Shown here: piece after piece, positions 17,497 through 27,110 of the stretch | How positions within the stretch are numbered: the first letter of the stretch is position 1 | Layout of the letters: each line of letters begins with the position of its first letter | Assembly (NCBI RefSeq): GCF_026626665.1 | Contig: NZ_JAPNKE010000002.1 | Span: 4,317,168 to 4,381,167, forward strand | Direction of reading: 5' to 3' | DNA length: 64,000 nt | Source: Nannocystis pusilla | GTDB taxonomy: Bacteria; Myxococcota_A; Polyangia; Nannocystales; Nannocystaceae | The notes under the pieces: generated by a model | The model's input: only the letters and a program-made list of their open reading frames with translations | Database searches by the model: none | What the model was told of the DNA's origin: nothing | Made by a program: the position numbers and the translations under genes

Positions 17497-17645
17497 GTAT
17501 GACACCGCGCCGCCTTCGCCTCGCCGCGCTGCGATCGGCGTCACCAGCATGACACCGCGCCGCCTTCGCCCCGCCGCGCTGCGATCGGCGTCACCGGTAT
17601 GACACCGCGCCGCCTTCGCCTCGCCGCGCTGCGATCGGCGTCATG
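17497..17645. repeat. 50-bp tandem repeat, three copies
   Basis: ATGACACCGCGCCGCCTTCG starts at 17499, 17549 and 17599, exactly 50 bp apart, each followed by the same CTGCGATCGGCGTCA tail. Directly after it, a 33-bp direct repeat (CTGCACGTCGCGCCGCCGCC at 17671 and 17704) occurs twice. Confidence 0.9.
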
Positions 17646-18026
17646 ACGTCCCTCCGGGCGACGACGGTCGCTGCACGTCGCGCCGCCGCCTGACGCCCGT
17701 GCGCTGCACGTCGCGCCGCCGCCTGACGCCAGGCGCCACGTCTGTCGGGGACGACGCGCCCGTCGCCGCGCTCGTCCTCCGCTCCCGCCTCGCGGCTTCA
17801 TCGCCCTCGCGACCGACACCACCGAGCGTCGTCGGCCTGCTCCGTCGCGGCGTCCACGACAGGCGCGGCGCGCATGGCCCTCGCCCTCGCCGCCGCCACC
17901 CTCGCCGCCCGCTTCGGCGCTCGCGCCCGCGACTCCTGGCGCGACCATCACCCCGTCAGCGGCGCGGTCGTGGAGCGCGCCCTCGCCGGCCTCGGTCTGA
18001 TCGACCGCGGACCGCGGCGCGATCGC

Positions 18027-18112
18027 GGCATGTCCGAGAGAACATACCCCTCCGGACATGCCCCTCCGAGCCTGCCCCTTCGCGCATGCCCCTCCGGACA
18101 TGCCCGAAAGAC
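18027..18112. repeat. 14-bp repeat array next to the apt stop
   Basis: Cores CATG 18029, CATA 18043, CATG 18057, CCTG 18071, CATG 18085 and CATG 18099, all 14 bp apart. The array ends where the apt stop codon begins (18114). Confidence 0.88.
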
Positions 18113-18113
18113 C

Positions 18114-18686
18114 TCAGAACGACAGCAGCGCCTCGACCCGCAGCGGCGCCAGCCGCTCGCGCCCCTTCAGGAACGGCAGCTCGATGAGGAACAGGCTGGC
18201 GACCACCTCGCCGCCGAGCCGCTGGACCAGCCGCGCCGCCGCGCCTGCGGTCCCGCCGGTGGCCAGCAGGTCGTCGACCAGCAGCACGCGGTCGCCGGCC
18301 TCGAGCGCGTCGGCGTGCATGTGCAGCGTGCCCTCGCCGTACTCGAGCGCGTACGCCTGCGTCACCGTGGCCGCGGGCAGCTTGCCGGGCTTGCGCGCCG
18401 GGACGAAGCCGACCCCGAGCGCGTGGGCGATCGGCATGCCGAACAAGAACCCGCGCGACTCGACCCCGACGATGCGGTCGATCGAGCCGGCGAGGTCGGC
18501 GACCGCGTCGAGGTGGAGGCGCAGCGCCGCGGCCATGGCCGCCGGCTCGCGCAGCACCGGGGTGATGTCGCGGAACAGGATCCCCGGCGACGGGAAGTCC
18601 GGCACCGCGCGGATCAGGCTGGCCACGTCGCGCAGCGCCGCCGCGCGCTCGGCCTCGGACATGCGAAAATCGGGGCTCTCGCGCAT
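18114..18686 (-). CDS. apt: Adenine phosphoribosyltransferase
   Basis: Salvages adenine to AMP using PRPP. The 190-residue product shows the N-terminal FPSPGILFRDITPVL of Apt proteins, the GVESRGFLFG segment, the flexible loop ARKPGKLPA, and the PRPP-binding motif VLLVDDLLATGGTA near residues 133-146. Start ATG 18686. An internal Met9 (MSEAERAA) is an alternative. It lies 17 bp downstream of surE in the same direction, so the two are probably co-transcribed nucleotide-metabolism genes. Confidence 0.96.
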   Translation of the reverse strand: MRESPDFRMSEAERAAALRDVASLIRAVPDFPSPGILFRDITPVLREPAAMAAALRLHLDAVADLAGSIDRIVGVESRGFLFGMPIAHALGVGFVPARKPGKLPAATVTQAYALEYGEGTLHMHADALEAGDRVLLVDDLLATGGTAGAAARLVQRLGGEVVASLFLIELPFLKGRERLAPLRVEALLSF

Positions 18687-18703
18687 CGTCTCGGTCCTCT
18701 AGT

Positions 18704-19513
18704 CTAGTCGTCGCTTCGCGGATCGACCTGCACGGTCGTCCCGGCGAACATCGTCTGCCACGGTGACAGATCGGGCGCAGTGATGTCGAGGATCAGCGGG
18801 GTCACCGACACGAAGCCGCGTTTGACCGCCCACGTGTCCTCGCCCTCGTGCTCGCCGGCGTCGCGCGGCGGCCCGCCGATCCAGAAGTAGGCCATCCCGC
18901 GCGGGTCCTGGCGGCGCTCGACCTGCTCGACGTAGGGCCGCGCGCCCAGCCGCGTGATGACGATCGGCAGGCCCTCGGCCAGCACCTCCGGCGGCCCCTC
19001 CGGCGGCGGCGCGCTGTGAGAGATCCACGGGATGTTGACGTTCAGCAGGCTCAGCGACGGCTGCGCCAGCAGCATGCGGGCCAGCGTCCGCACCACCGGG
19101 ATCGCCACCCGCGGCGACTCGCGCGCGTGGACCGACACCGCCATCGCCGACGCCCCACGGATGAACCCCTCGGCGGCGCCCCCGACCGTCCCCGAGTAAA
19201 ACACGTCGGAGCCGAGGTTATAGCCCGGGTTCACCCCCGACACGACCAGCGCCGGCCGGCGCTCGCACAGGTGCAGCGACGCCAGGTACACGCAGTCGAC
19301 CGGCGTGCCGTTGACGCGGTGCCAGCCCGGGCGGACCTCGTCGACGCGCAGGTGCGAGTGCAGCGTGATCGCGTGCGACGAGCCGCTGCGCTCGGTCTCG
19401 GGCGCGCACACCACCACGTCGCCCAGCGGCGCCACCGCCTCGGCCAGGGCCAGGATCCCCGGCGCGAGGATGCCGTCGTCGTTGGTGACCAGGATCAGCG
19501 GCCGTTCCGACAC
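18704..19513 (-). CDS. surE: 5'/3'-nucleotidase SurE
   Basis: Survival protein E, a metal-dependent nucleoside monophosphate phosphatase. The 269-residue protein carries the metal-binding ILVTNDDGILAPG near residues 7-19, SGSSHAITL, and the family signature SGVNPGYNLGSDVFYSGTV. Start is GTG at 19513. TACAAG at 19521-19526 within TGCTACAAG ends 7 bp before it, consistent with a leaderless start. Co-directional with apt. Confidence 0.96.
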   Translation of the reverse strand: MSERPLILVTNDDGILAPGILALAEAVAPLGDVVVCAPETERSGSSHAITLHSHLRVDEVRPGWHRVNGTPVDCVYLASLHLCERRPALVVSGVNPGYNLGSDVFYSGTVGGAAEGFIRGASAMAVSVHARESPRVAIPVVRTLARMLLAQPSLSLLNVNIPWISHSAPPPEGPPEVLAEGLPIVITRLGARPYVEQVERRQDPRGMAYFWIGGPPRDAGEHEGEDTWAVKRGFVSVTPLILDITAPDLSPWQTMFAGTTVQVDPRSDD

Positions 19514-19570
19514 GCCGCGCCTTGTAGCACAGACGACCCGGCGGCCCGGACGCGAAACGGCCGACCAAAG

Positions 19571-19602
19571 TAAGAGCCGGCAGGGGAAACCTGTCGGCTC
19601 TT
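19571..19602 (-). terminator. Rho-independent terminator of tRNA-Pro
   Basis: An 12-bp inverted repeat (AAGAGCCGACAGG against CCTGCCGGCTCTT, one mismatch) with a short loop lies just after the tRNA on the minus strand, followed by ACTTTGG. The position and strong stem fit an intrinsic terminator, though the T tract is short. Confidence 0.75.
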
Positions 19603-19609
19603 CGCGTTT

Positions 19610-19686
<77 letters not shown>

Positions 19687-19696
19687 ACGGAGCGCC

Positions 19697-19725
19697 GGTA
19701 TACGCGCTTTGAACCGCCTGGGCAA
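19697..19725 (-). promoter_or_regulatory. Promoter of tRNA-Pro
   Basis: On the minus strand TTGCCC (19725-19720), a 17-bp spacer and TATACC (19702-19697) form a sigma-70-type promoter. It ends 12 bp before the tRNA 5' end. The stretch 19726-20069 upstream holds no gene I can support. Confidence 0.7.
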
Positions 19726-20069
19726 GCCCCCTGCGCCGCCGCTCCGCCCGGCAAACTCACGCAGCCCTCGCCCGGGCTTTTTCCCGGCCGATCGCCGGCC
19801 GCCGCGGCCTCGCTGCGCCCGCCGAGCTTGGCCTCCGAGCGAACGCCCCGGCCTTTCCGGGCCACTCGCCCGCCGCGCCGGCCGAAAATCGGCGGTGCTC
19901 GTCCGGCCTTCCACCCTCCGAAAGGGAGCGAGCGCTTCGAGCCGAGTTCGGGCGACTCGGCCTGCGTCCGCCGACTTCTGGCTTCGCTCGCGTCTTGGCC
20001 CCGCTCGCCACCACGCACCCGGTGCCTACGCGCCGCGCCCGTTCGCGGCGACCCGCCGCTCGCGCGCCG

Positions 20070-20684
20070 TCACAGCGGCTCGCGGCCGGTGCGCTGCAGC
20101 AGTGGTTGCGCCTCGCCGGCCGCCGCTGCCTCGTCGATGAGCGCCCGGGCGCCGCCGCGAGTGCGGATGAACTCGACCGGGTCCGCGGCAGTGTTGGCCG
20201 TCGACTCCGTGTTCTCGACCCACGCGATCAGATCGTCGAGCGACTCGCGCAGCGCCGCCAGCGACTGCGACGCCAGGTAGCGGCTCGACGGCGGCGCCAT
20301 CTCGACCGCGTCGCCGCCGAGGCGCAGCTGCTGGCGCGCCCCTGCGATCGTGAACTTCTTCGCGTACAGCAGGTGCTTGATCTTCAGCAGCGTCTCGACG
20401 TCGCGGCGCCGGTACACGCGCTGCTGCGTGCGCGACTTCTGCGGGCGGATGACCTTGAACTCGGTCTCCCAGTAGCGGAGCACGTAGGCCGGCACGCCGA
20501 CGATCTGCGCCACCTCGCCGATCTTGAAGTACAGCTTGTCGGACCCCAGGTCGGGCCCTGCAGTCGCGCTGACCTTCTTCGCCCGCGCGCGCGTGCGGGT
20601 CGGCTTCGCCTGGCCCTCGCTCGCCGCGCCGTCGCCCGCCTTGCGCCGGCTCGTCTGTCCCGCGTCCTCGTCTGCGCCGCTCAT
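20070..20684 (-). CDS. MerR family transcriptional regulator
   Basis: A 204-residue DNA-binding protein. A basic, disordered N-terminus (residues 1-45) is followed by a MerR winged helix: LYFKIGEVAQIVGVPAYVLR, then YWETEFKVIRP and RVYRRRDVETLLKIKHLLY. There are no Cys metal-binding ligands after the helix, so it is not a metal sensor of the classical type. It follows ihfA by 10 bp on the same strand. The ihfA-merR pair is commonly found in deltaproteobacterial-type genomes. Its targets are unknown. Confidence 0.92.
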   Translation of the reverse strand: MSGADEDAGQTSRRKAGDGAASEGQAKPTRTRARAKKVSATAGPDLGSDKLYFKIGEVAQIVGVPAYVLRYWETEFKVIRPQKSRTQQRVYRRRDVETLLKIKHLLYAKKFTIAGARQQLRLGGDAVEMAPPSSRYLASQSLAALRESLDDLIAWVENTESTANTAADPVEFIRTRGGARALIDEAAAAGEAQPLLQRTGREPL

Positions 20685-20694
20685 CGCCGTCTCG

Positions 20695-20973
20695 CTACGC
20701 GTTGAGCGCGGCCTTCAGCACGTTGCTCGGCTTGAACGTCAGCACCCTGCGGGCGTCGATCGTGATCTGCACGCCCGTCTGCGGGTTTCTGCCCGGGCGC
20801 GGGTTCTTGGCGCGGACGACGAAGTTGCCGAACCCCGAGATCTTGATCTTCTCGCCCTCCGCGAGCGTGTTCTTCATCAGCTCGAACACCACCTCGACCA
20901 CGTCGGCGGCCTCCTTCTTGGAGAAGCCGCCGACTTCCTCGCATACGCGCTCGATGATGTCCGCCTTCGTCAT
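20695..20973 (-). CDS. ihfA: Integration host factor alpha / HU-family protein
   Basis: A 92-residue DNA-bending protein of the HU/IHF family. It shows MTKADIIERVCEEVGGFSKK at the N-terminus, GEKIKISGFGNFVVRAKNPR, and the DNA-binding arm GRNPQTGVQITI. The sequence fits IHF alpha slightly better than HU because of KISGFGNF and the merR neighbour. An upstream in-frame start at 21057 adds 28 non-conserved residues and is rejected. Confidence 0.93.
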   Translation of the reverse strand: MTKADIIERVCEEVGGFSKKEAADVVEVVFELMKNTLAEGEKIKISGFGNFVVRAKNPRPGRNPQTGVQITIDARRVLTFKPSNVLKAALNA

Positions 20974-21217
20974 CGCCGCGGATCTTTGGCAAAATCTCGG
21001 CGCCGCGCAAGCCCGGCGGCCGTGCGTTGGCCCTAGCTCTGCGCAGGAAAAACTCAACTGCCGCGCTTGTTTGCAGCATCACACTTCGGGCACGAGCAGC
21101 AGTCCGTCCGGGCGCCGCGCCCACCCCCGTCCCGGCCTTCCTGTTCACGACTGCACGGCCTCGCAGGAGCCTGTAGAACGCCGCTCCGATGGCTTGCGCC
21201 AGCGGCGACCGCGAGCG

Positions 21218-23049
21218 ATGATCGCGGCGATGCTGCGATCTACTTGCGCTTATGTCCTACCATTGACAGCCGTATTGCTCGCCGCGCTCCCGCCGAACCG
21301 GGCGGACGCCTGCGGCGGCACCGTGTGTGAGCCCGGGCCCAACGCCATGCCGGTCGACCAGACCGGCGAGAACATCCTCTTCATCATCGACCAGGGCCAG
21401 GTCGAGGTCCACATCCAGATCCAGTACGACCCGGACACCAACGCGCAGCAGTTCGCGTGGCTGATCCCGCTGCCCGAGGTCCCCACCTTCTCCGTCGGCA
21501 GCGAGCTGTTGTTTCAGGAGCTGCTGAACGCCACCGTCCCGACCTACGGCCTGCAGGACAACTTCGAGTTCTGCGGCGGCGACACCGACAGCTTCCCGGC
21601 CACCTCCGGCGCCAGCTTCACCGGCGACGGCACCACCGGCGACGGCACCGACACGGGCGTCATCGTCAAGAAGATCGAGACCGTCGGCGCCTTCGAGGTC
21701 GTCGTGCTCGCCGGTATGAACGCCGGCGACATCATGCAGTGGCTGGGCGACAACGGCTACCAGCAGGACCCCAACGCCGAGCCGATCCTTCAGGAGTACC
21801 TCGACGAGGGCAACAGCGTCGTCGCCTTCAAGCTGAGCAACGACGAGGGCCTCAGCAGCATCCACCCGATCGTCCTCAGCTTCGCCGAGCCCGAGGGCTG
21901 CGTCCCGATCCGCCTGACGCGGATCGCCGCCGTCGAGGACATGGACATCCGCGCCTTCAGCCTCGGCGACGGGCGGGCGATCCCCACCAACTACCGCCAC
22001 GTCCTCGTCAACCCGCTCAAGATCGACTGGCTCAACCTCGGCGCCAACTACAAGGAGGTCGTCAGCCTCGCCGTCGACGCTTTCATGGCCGAGGGTCACG
22101 CCTTCGTCACCGAGTTCGCCGGCGACAGCAACGTCCTCAACATCGGCAACTTCTACTCGCAGGTGTGGAGCGCCGATCCCTTCACCGGCCTCGCCGCGGT
22201 CGACGTCATGAGCCAGCTCAACCAGCAGGGCCTGACCGACTGCACCGACGAGTTCTTCTGTCAGTTCAACCACCCGCTGGTCCAGGGCCTGCTCTCCACC
22301 TACCTCCCGGTGCCGAACGGCATCACCGCCGAGCAGTTCTACAGCTGTCTCAGCTGCTTCGAGGCCGACATCGACCTCGGCGCCTGGGGCGACGGCAGCG
22401 GCTTCGCCAAGGACCTGCTGGCCCGTGTGATCGAGCCGGCCGAGCACGCCAAGACGCTGGTCGAGACCTGGCCGTACCTCACGCGGCTCTACACCACCAT
22501 CTCGCCCAACGAGATGACGGAGGACCCGCTGTTCCTCCTGAACCCCGAGCTCCCCGACGTCCCGAACCTGCGGATCGCCCAGCGCGACATCTCGTGCGAG
22601 GACTTCTCGGTCGTCACCCTGCCCGACGGCCGCCAGGTCAACATGAACTTCGGCGACCCGTGGCCGCAGTTCCAGGACGAGATGCCGTGGGAGGAGGACG
22701 TCGACCAGATGGTCATGGACGGCATGCCTCAGCCGCTCGTCGACAACACCCCGCTCATCGACCAGCTGCTGGCCGAGTGGAACCAGCAGCATCCGCCGCC
22801 CCCTCGGGCACCACCGGCGGCCCGACCACCAGCGACACCGACGGCCCCACCACCGGCCCCGACACCTCGGGCGGCAACAGCAGCACCGGCACCACCTTCT
22901 ACTCGACCGAGAGCGACAGCAGCCCCAACGTCGTCGGCGGCGCCGAAGGCAGCAGTTGCGCCTGCGACGGCCGCGGCACCGCCCCGACCGTCCCCTCCCT
23001 GCTGGCCCTGCTCGGCCTCCTCGCCGTCCGCCCCCGCCGACGCCGCTGA
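21218..23049 (+). CDS. DUF2330 secreted protein with C-terminal sorting tail, frameshifted
   Basis: A roughly 610-residue exported protein. It has a signal peptide (MLRSTCAYVLPLTAVLLAAL with alternative starts 21218 and 21230), then the DUF2330 hallmark ACGGTVC and QTGENILFIIDQGQVEVHIQ with FAWLIPLPEVP. Many acidic residues are typical of surface proteins. At about 22796-22800, in a C5 run, the frame must slip -1. After that follow a Thr/Ser/Gly linker (TTGGPTTSDTDGPTTG) and a tail CACDGRGTAP, a hydrophobic helix and RPRRRR, the pattern of MYXO-CTERM anchors. Without the slip the frame runs on as Pro/Arg-rich nonsense. Function of DUF2330 unknown. Divergent from ihfA. Confidence 0.85.
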
Positions 23050-23056
23050 ACCGAAG

Positions 23057-23400
23057 GACATGTCGATCGGGACATGCTCTCGAAGGCATGTCCCAGGTGA
23101 CATGTCCTCGAGTATCCCGCGCTCGCCTCCCGTCGCGGAGAGGCGGGCGTTGTCGGCCATCCCTCGCATTTCAGGGGCCATGAGCCCTCGAGCACCCGCG
23201 CTCCTCTCCGGCCGCCGAGAGGCGCGCGTTTGTCGACCCTCGATCGCATGTCCCCGCCGACAAGCCCTCGAGCCCCCGCGCTCCTCTCCCGTCGCGGAGT
23301 GGCGGCGTTTGTCGGCCCTCGGGCGCATGTCCCAGGCGACATGTCCTCGAGCGCCCGCGCTCGCCCCTCGTCCCGCCGATGACGGCGCTCCCCGGCCGTC
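23057..23400. repeat. 14-bp array merging into an 80-bp tandem repeat
   Basis: CATG cores at 23059, 23073, 23087 and 23101 (14-bp steps) lead into four units of about 80 bp. These are anchored by CCTCGAG at 23105, 23185, 23265 and 23344 and contain CCGCGCTC, CGTCGCGGAG and GGCGTTTGTCGGCC. Each 80-bp unit itself carries 14-bp cores near its join. No gene between 23050 and 23493. Confidence 0.88.
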
Positions 23401-23493
23401 CCCCGGGCGCATCCGCCCTTCGCACCTCGACGCCGTCGCCGGGCGAGAGGGCCAGTCACCCGCGCCCCCGCACCGCCGCGATACACTCCGGCC

Positions 23494-24456
23494 GTGGTCC
23501 CCGCCTCGCTGAGCACGAGCGCCCCTGCGATCGGCCTCCTCGTCTGGTTCGCCCTCGTCGGCGTGCGCCTCGGCGATCTCGGCGACGAGGCCACCCTCGC
23601 CGAGGTCATCGTCCTGTTCGTCGTCCTCGTCGCCGTCCCGCGGGCCCTGCTCTTCACCGCGGACATGTCCCCGAGGACATACGCCAACGCCGCCCGCCCC
23701 GCCGGCCTCGCCGGCCTCGCCGGCCTCGTCGCCGCGGTCCCGGCCTTCGCTCCCGGCCTCGGCCCGGGCCTCGCCGCCGGCCTCACCGGCCCCTGGCTGC
23801 TCCTGTGCGGCCTCTCGGCCCTGCACGGCCTCCTCCGCGTCCTCGCCCGGCGCAGCCTCGCTCCCGCCGAGCTCGCCCTCGACCTCGGCCTCGTGTGGCT
23901 GCCCGGCGCCGCAGTGTGGCTGCTCGTCTACCGCGGCGACCTCGTCCTCGGCGGCTTCGGCGGCCTCGCGGCCATCCTCACCGCCGGTCACTTCCACGCC
24001 GCCGGCTTCGGCGCCCTCGTCATGGTCGGCCTGCTCGGCCGCGGCCTCGGCGACGCGCCCGACTGGACTCGCCCCGTCTACCGCCTCGTCGCGGTCGTCC
24101 TCATCCTCGCCTTCCCGATGCTCGCGGTGGGCATCGGCGCCGGCGCGCGGCCGATCGAGCTCGCCGGAGCCGGCCTCTACGTCCTCGGCCTCCCGCTCCT
24201 CGCCGGCCTGCAGCTGCTCGCCGCCGCCCGCCTGCGCGATCGGCCAGCCTGGGCGCGTGTCCTCTTGGCCCTGTCCTCCGCGTCACTCCTCATCAGCACC
24301 AGCCTCGCCGGCATGTACGCCGCCCAGGGCTTCTACGGCGCCGCCGTCCCGATCCTCACGATGCTGCGCGCCCACGGCCTCGTCAACGCGCTCGGCTTCC
24401 TCGGCCTCGGCCTGCTCGCCTGGAGCGGCCTGCAGGCGACCGCGCGCGACGACTGA
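23494..24456 (+). CDS. YndJ-like integral membrane protein
   Basis: A 320-residue protein of about nine hydrophobic helices. The GHFHAAGFGALVMVG segment near residues 165-180 and the C-terminal RAHGLVNALGFLGLG match the YndJ family of membrane proteins, whose function is unknown. Start GTG 23494, six bp after TACACT (23482-23487), consistent with leaderless transcription. A repeat pair lies in frame at 23661-23690 and encodes TADMSPRTYANA in a loop after the second helix. Confidence 0.8.
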   Translation: MVPASLSTSAPAIGLLVWFALVGVRLGDLGDEATLAEVIVLFVVLVAVPRALLFTADMSPRTYANAARPAGLAGLAGLVAAVPAFAPGLGPGLAAGLTGPWLLLCGLSALHGLLRVLARRSLAPAELALDLGLVWLPGAAVWLLVYRGDLVLGGFGGLAAILTAGHFHAAGFGALVMVGLLGRGLGDAPDWTRPVYRLVAVVLILAFPMLAVGIGAGARPIELAGAGLYVLGLPLLAGLQLLAAARLRDRPAWARVLLALSSASLLISTSLAGMYAAQGFYGAAVPILTMLRAHGLVNALGFLGLGLLAWSGLQATARDD

Positions 24457-24750
24457 CGCGGCTTCGCCCACCTGCTCGAAAGGACAGGCCCATCGGCGCC
24501 CGCCACCTTCGCGCCGGTCGGCATGCCGCGATCGGTGTCCATCCCGCCCGGCGTGAATGGACATGTTCTCCAGGACATACCCCGAAGGACACCCGCGTTC
24601 GTCGCGGCCCCGCCCCTGCCGCGCCGGCCCCGGCCCGATGTCCGCGCGACGACCGACGGGCCTCGCCGCCGTCCGGTACCTGCCCGAAAGAACAGGCCAA
24701 CCGTCGACCGGCGCTCCGCACCCGCGCGCCGGTCGGCGCGACGTCCTGCG
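24457..24750. repeat. Repeat-rich spacer
   Basis: Contains CATG/CATA/CACC cores at 24562, 24576 and 24590 (14-bp steps). Two related blocks of about 210 bp periodicity start with CTGCYCGAARGACAGGCC at 24471 and CTGCCCGAAAGAACAGGCC at 24681, each followed by a CGCGCCGGTCGGC phrase. No gene seen. Confidence 0.65.
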
Positions 24751-26305
24751 CTACTGCGGGATGATCGCCTTGCAAATGCCCGCGTCGCACACCAGCGGCG
24801 GGCAGCAGTCGTCGTCGACCACGCACGGCCCGCAGGTCCCCCCTGGGGTGCACGCGGGCGTCGGGTTGGCGCAATCGTGGCAGTCGCCGCAGCCCTGGTC
24901 GGGTGGGTCACAGCCGTCGAGCTCGAGGATCGCCTGGTCGTAGTGGACCACCAGCGGGCTCGCCATGCAGCCCGCCGACGAACAGCGAACCCCAGATCTC
25001 CGACATGTTGTTGGCCGTGAACACCGCGTTCGGCTGGTACAGGTTGGCCCCGAGCGTGAAGTTGCTGGCGAACTTGAACGCCCCGCCCACGTAGATCCGC
25101 GTCGCCGCCGGCCGCTTCGGGTCGCCGATCGTCGCCACATTATTGAAATTGGCGTTGCCGGCGATGAACAGGTCGAGCTCCGCCTCGGGCCCGAGCGTGA
25201 TGTGGAACGCCCCCGCGTTCTGTACGTCGCCGGCCACCGCGATCACCGTGCGCCCGGTCAGCGTGATGTCGAGGCTGCTGTTGCTGTCGATCCCCGTGAA
25301 GAAGTAGCGGCCGCACGGCAGCTCGACCGACTTCGGCTGCGGCAGCCCGACCAGCTCGTCGGGCGCGATCGGCAGGGCCTCGTTGTCGTTGTCCTGCATG
25401 AAGCCGCTGACGATCTTCGGCACGTCGATCAGGTCGTCGCAGTCGCACGGCGTCTTGACGTCGACCTGCTCCTTGATCGTCGCCCCCAGCACCTTCGCCC
25501 CCTGGTTCATCTTGTTGGGCAGGATGTGCAGGTCGCCGTCGATCGTCAGCGTCATGTTCTGCGCGAACAGGTTGCCCTCGGTGAACAGGTCGTCGGCCAC
25601 GTGCGACGCCGAGCCGGCGGTCAGGTCGTCGCTGCACTTGAGCTGCTGCGCCACCTCGTGCGCGTTGAACGTCTCGATCTTCCCGTCCACCCACAGCGAC
25701 CCGCCGATGTCGACCATCGACGCCGCCTTGTACGGCCCGTTGACCCCGACCGAGCCGCCGTCCATCGGCACCATGTTCGGGTCGTTGCTGTCGAACGAAT
25801 CGGTCCTCAGGCTGTTGTTCGCCGTCAGCCCGCTGCACGAGCAGATCGCGAACAAGAACGTCTTCTTGCCGAGGTCGCCGGTGCACGTCACCTCGTCGCC
25901 GGGCAGCAGGATGCCGCCCTCGCCCTCGCAGAAATCGACCGCGCCCGTCGTCCCGCCCGTCGTCTCCCCGCTCGTCGTCTCGCCGCTCGTCGTCTCCCCG
26001 CTCGTCGTCGCGGTCGCCGTGCCCGTGCTCGTGCTCGTGCCCGGGTTCGTCGTCGACGTCATCGGCTCGCCCGACGTGGGCCCGGTCGTCGCCGTCCCCG
26101 TCGACTCGCTGACCCCCCCGCTCGCCGTCGTCCCCGTCGTCGGCACGTCCGTGCTCGTGCTGCCCGTCCCCGTCGCCGTGACGGTCGAGCCGGTCATCGT
26201 CGTCCCCGCGCTGAGCCCCGTCCCCGTCCCGCCGCTGTCGTCGCCGGAACCACCGCAGGCCGCCATCGCCATCGCCACCAACAACCTCACGCCACGTCTC
26301 GCCAT
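24751..26305 (-). CDS. Choice-of-anchor-A-like lipoprotein, frameshifted near the C-terminus
   Basis: Exported lipoprotein: MARRGVRLLVAMAMAACGGS with a lipobox AMAAC. A low-complexity linker of about 100 residues follows, rich in Thr/Ser/Gly (TTSGETTSGETTSGETTGG). The globular part has parallel-beta features (SMVDIGGSLWVDG, MTLTIDGDLHILPNKM, RIYVGGAFKFASNFTLGANL), as in choice-of-anchor A and related adhesin-like domains. At about 24965-24972 the frame must slip by +1 to continue MASPLVVHYDQAILELDG. A Cys-rich tail then follows (CGDCHDCANP, CGPCVVDDDCCPP) to the stop at 24751. Role: probably surface adhesion or structure (inference). Confidence 0.75.
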
Positions 26306-27011
26306 ATCCTCGCAGACTATCGAGCCCTGCCCGCTCGCCGCAATGTAAGTCTCGGCGCCCGGCGTGCGATATCCGGGTCTCGTGAATGCCGCCATCGCAG
26401 CGCCTCGCTGCGGACCAGCCTGCCGCGGAGGATCGGGCGCGGCGACCGCCAACCGTCCGAACGAGGGGTTCCCCGACGGCTCGTACGAACCGCGGCGAAT
26501 CGCGTCAGGACGCCGACTGTGGACAATCGGGCCGAACACGAGCGCGCTCTCGCCACGGCGGCCGCCCCCGCAGATTGTGCAGAGTGCATCCCGCGCTCGA
26601 TCGATTCCGCCGGGCCCGAGAATCATCGATCCGGCCGCGAAGAAAATTTCATCCGTTTCGCCGAGCGGACGCCACAACATCGGCCTCACGCGACGCTGGC
26701 CCGAAGTCGCGTCGACCGAGCTCGACCTCGGACGTGCGCCCCGGCTCACTGCGCATTCGGACATGTCGAAATCGCCATGTCCTTCAGGTCCACCGGAGCC
26801 GCCGGCTCGACGCGACCTCGCCGAACGCGGCGCCTCCCACCCCTCCTGGGACAACCGCATGTCCTTCAGGTCAGGCGGCTCCGCTGGCTCGGCGTGGCCT
26901 TGCCGAGCGCGGCGCTTCCCACATCTTCTGAACCAGCCGCATGTCCCTCGGTGCAGGCGGCTCGGTCGGCTCGGCGTGGCCTCGCCCGAACGCGGCCGCA
27001 CCCACACCTTT
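26306..27011. other. Spacer without a supported gene
   Basis: The first 450 bp have a less extreme GC content than neighbouring genes and no coding signature. The rest is taken up by the 82-bp tandem repeat that continues into the next gene. Confidence 0.5.
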
Positions 27012-27110
27012 TTAAAGAGCCGCATGTCCTTCAGGGCAGGCGGATCCGCTGGCTCGGCGCGGCCTCGCCCGAGCGCGGCGGCTCCCATACTTTTGGATGT
27101 AGCGCAGGTT
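26770..27110. repeat. 82-bp tandem repeat, four copies
   Basis: CATGTCCYTCRG starts at 26776, 26858, 26940 and 27023, 82-83 bp apart. Each is followed by a GGCGGCTCCGCTGGCTCGGC-type phrase, CTCGCCCGAGCGCGGCG and CTCCCA. The last copy overlaps the 3' end of the glycosyltransferase gene and encodes its final 25 or so residues. Confidence 0.92.

Noticed and set aside
17874..18110. Possible small gene (MALALAAATLAARFG...) before apt
   Set aside because: It runs into the 14-bp array and then antisense to apt. No ribosome-binding site or recognised domain.
19690..20069. Possible gene between tRNA-Pro and the MerR gene
   Set aside because: Open frames exist in several phases on both strands with Arg/Pro/Ala bias, but none has a start signal, domain or codon pattern that stands out.
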